Made by a program: the position numbers and the translations under genes
The notes under the pieces: generated by a model
Told to the model about the DNA's origin: nothing
Seen by the model: only the letters and a program-made list of their open reading frames with translations
Databases searched by the model: none
Shown here: piece after piece, positions 21,917-23,126 of the stretch
Position numbering within the stretch: the stretch's first letter is position 1
Layout of the letters: every line of letters starts with the position of its first letter
Source of the DNA: DASZIT01 sp052143315
GTDB lineage: Bacteria > Actinomycetota > Acidimicrobiia > Acidimicrobiales > RAAP-2
Direction: 5' to 3'
NCBI GenBank assembly: GCA_052143315.1
Contig: JBKQTE010000016.1
Coordinates: 1-23,126 of the forward strand
Length of the DNA: 23,126 nucleotides

Positions 21917-22074
21917 AGAAGGCCAAGCTGCCCCGCATCCGGCTCCATGACACTCGACATACTGCCGCCAGCCTCATGCTGGCCCAGGGGGTGCCGGTGA
22001 AGGTGGTCTCGGAAATGTTCGGCCACTCCTCCCCCACCAATCACACCTCCAATAGTCGGGCTGCCGGGATTTGA
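21844..22074 (+). pseudogene. Tyrosine recombinase (integrase) remnant
   Basis: The frame reads LADELGAPCHPETLSGWFEA, then KLPRIRLHDTRHTAASLMLA and QGVPVKVVSEMFGHSSPT. This is the C-terminal catalytic part of a phage/ICE-type integrase, with the conserved H-x-x-R (HDTRH) and the GHSS helix. It lacks the N-terminal domains and first catalytic Arg. The tyrosine region is lost: after SPT the frame runs straight into the tRNA-derived repeat and stops. A one-base shift after SPT would give ITPP, hinting at a frameshift. It joins a membrane-protein fragment at its left. An integrase next to an attachment site is the expected layout, so this remnant probably belonged to the element bounded by the two repeats. 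Confidence 0.8.
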
Positions 22075-22177
22075 ACCCGGGACCTCTTGACCCCCAGGTA
22101 TCCCAGTCGTAGCGCTATCCAAATGGCCATCTGGCCTGGTCGTGCTCCACCACGATCGGAGAAGTTATCTGCAGCTC
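22055..22177 (-). repeat. Right attachment-site repeat: 3' half of tRNA-Pro(GGG) plus diverged arm
   Basis: Second copy of the repeat at 18867-18990, same orientation. The minus strand carries CTGGGGGTCAAGAGGTCCC and then GGGTTCAAATCCCGGCAGCC. This version matches the tRNA-Pro(GGG) loop and variable region better than the left copy (no extra C; AGGTC rather than AGATC). It still has no matching 5' half: the anticodon stem would need CTTGA but reads GATAC, and no CGGGCTG acceptor strand is seen. It is therefore an attachment-site remnant and not a working tRNA. Confidence 0.75.
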
Positions 22178-22179
22178 AC

Positions 22180-22911
22180 TCACTCGTCTAGCTCATCGGT
22201 TGGGAGCACTCCCCCAGCCTCCAGGGCTTCATCACCGAATCTGAGACCGCCAACCAAAGACATGAACCCCAGCTTCTGAATCTCATCCGCCGACGGCCGT
22301 TGGGACTCTTTGAGGTCGATGCCTCCGTGCTCGTTGAATCCGTACTCGATGACCACTCGGGAGCTCTCTGCACCATCTCCGTACGCGACCAGCTCGATCC
22401 GGTGTCGCTGGTAGGGCTGGGACGATTGCCAGTCGAAGTGTGGCAACGGATCCAATGGGATTGCGAGCCGATGTCGACCGCTCCGGTCCTTGCTGACAAC
22501 CTCCACAAGGTCGTGGAGCTGCGGGGCGATGTCCACTTCCGTTTCGGACGGTTCACTGACCCACCGCAACAGCACTGGGTCGAGATCGAACTCTCCCCAA
22601 TGGTCTTGAACAGCGACCCACCACGCTTGAACCTGAACTCGGACCCGACGAGCCTCACTACGTCCGCCGTTTCTGACCATGGCCCGCACGAGGAGGTCTC
22701 CGTTGAACCCTCCGCCTATGACCGCCCGCTCCGTGGGTGAGAGGTCGATCCTCGTGAGGGGTTCAGTGTTTCCGAATTCGAATTGGAGCTTCGGTCGTCT
22801 AAGCCTTCGCCTAATCCCGGGGACAATTGACAACCCTAGGGCCACGAGCACGGCGCCAACAGTGCCGAACGCCGTGAGCCAGTCCGCCGTCGTTGTGGGA
22901 TCAGCAGTCAT
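22180..22911 (-). CDS. Hypothetical membrane-anchored protein
   Basis: A 243-residue protein of unknown family. One N-terminal membrane segment (WLTAFGTVGAVLVALGLSIV, about 11-30) is followed by a basic stop-transfer stretch RRRLRRPK and a cytoplasmic beta-rich domain (VRNGGRSEARRVRVQVQAWW, PLPHFDWQSSQPYQRHRIEL, SSRVVIEYGFNEHGG). The pattern of a short anchor plus a beta-sandwich-like domain occurs in many unclassified accessory proteins. ATG 22911 lies 6 bases after the stop of the upstream gene, so they are co-transcribed. Its stop is 2 bases from the inner end of the right repeat, matching the layout at the left repeat. Codon choice is less GC-rich than in the chromosomal genes. Confidence 0.7.
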   Translation of the reverse strand: MTADPTTTADWLTAFGTVGAVLVALGLSIVPGIRRRLRRPKLQFEFGNTEPLTRIDLSPTERAVIGGGFNGDLLVRAMVRNGGRSEARRVRVQVQAWWVAVQDHWGEFDLDPVLLRWVSEPSETEVDIAPQLHDLVEVVSKDRSGRHRLAIPLDPLPHFDWQSSQPYQRHRIELVAYGDGAESSRVVIEYGFNEHGGIDLKESQRPSADEIQKLGFMSLVGGLRFGDEALEAGGVLPTDELDE

Positions 22912-22917
22912 TTCTGT

Positions 22918-23126
22918 TCAGTCGAAGGGGGCCTCGGCCCAACCCACGAACTTGCCCGCTGTCCCCTCGAGCCGGCCTTTGCCCACCCGACCGTCCGGGA
23001 ACCTCAGTTCGAGCGCCTCGGCGATCAGCTCGATCAGGTCAGACTCCGAGAGGCCGGTGATGACGCCTCCCCACCACGATCCGCCTTCGACCGGAGTTTC
23101 AGCACCGAAGGTGACGACAACCTCGA
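22918..23126 (-). CDS. Hypothetical protein, partial (5' end beyond the window)
   Basis: The last 69 codons of a gene that begins outside the window. The visible part reads VTFGAETPVEGGSWWGGVIT, then SESDLIELIAEALELRFPDG and GKFVGWAEAPFD before TGA. It looks like a small soluble protein (strand, then an acidic helix, then a basic VGKGRLEG loop). No family is recognised. It is upstream of, and probably co-transcribed with, the membrane-anchored gene. Confidence 0.6.
   Translation of the reverse strand, partial: EVVVTFGAETPVEGGSWWGGVITGLSESDLIELIAEALELRFPDGRVGKGRLEGTAGKFVGWAEAPFD

Noticed and set aside
22055..22130. Functional tRNA at the right repeat
   Set aside because: D-arm-like letters are present (GGATAGCGC) but the anticodon stem (GATAC against TCAAG) fails and no CGGGCTG 5' strand exists.

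Overview
This is high-GC, tightly packed DNA from an actinobacterium. The best guess is an uncultured or little-studied member of the Acidimicrobiia. The supporting signs are: many GTG starts and 4-bp ATGA/GTGA overlaps; a MerR regulator of the mycobacterial Rv1830 type upstream of glycine-cleavage genes; an F420 (Ddn-type) oxidoreductase relative; an MhuD-like heme oxygenase; a CYP142-like P450 with a KstR-like operator; and secreted proteins built from 'GYWL..DGGVF.FGDA' repeats, which are abundant in Acidimicrobiia. The taxonomic placement is inference.

Region 1 (1-6.6 kb). After the tail of an unknown gene and a SCO1/SenC copper-chaperone lipoprotein (+), six genes read leftwards as one apparent operon: merR, a PD-(D/E)XK-like protein, gcvT, gcvPA, gcvPB and a Ddn-family protein. 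gcvH is absent from the window. Two long palindromes lie between merR and the divergent MhuD gene. Region 2 (6.7-11.5 kb). A coupled trio (MhuD-like monooxygenase, DUF2889 protein, lipoprotein) converges on a corA/gamma-carbonic-anhydrase pair. An amidohydrolase with a KstR-like box in its leader follows. Region 3 (11.1-14.7 kb). A coiled-coil protein and a GT11 fucosyltransferase diverge from GDP-L-fucose synthase. A CYP142-like P450 has a good sigma-70-type promoter with a perfect KstR-type operator across its -10 and spacer. Region 4 (14.9-18.2 kb). Two tandem secreted six-repeat proteins (predicted beta-propellers), a voltage-gated potassium channel and a Thr/Pro-rich lipoprotein.

Region 5 (18.3 kb to the end) is accessory DNA. 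It starts with a RelE/ParE toxin and the tail of its antitoxin. Two 123-124 bp direct repeats follow, each carrying the 3' half of a tRNA-Pro(GGG) gene. They bracket a 3.2-kb degenerate island holding a MazF toxin with two unusual partner genes, small hypothetical proteins, a PASTA-like lipoprotein, an AlpA-like regulator with an in-frame stop, and a tyrosine-recombinase remnant next to the right-hand repeat. Neither repeat is an intact tRNA, so at least one more related element probably lies to the right, with the real tRNA-Pro beyond the window.

The most interesting items are the stacked tRNA-Pro attachment sites, the MazF three-gene cassette flanked by copies of a small basic-protein gene, the two KstR-like operators, the palindromes at the merR-gcv promoter, and the paired six-repeat secreted proteins.
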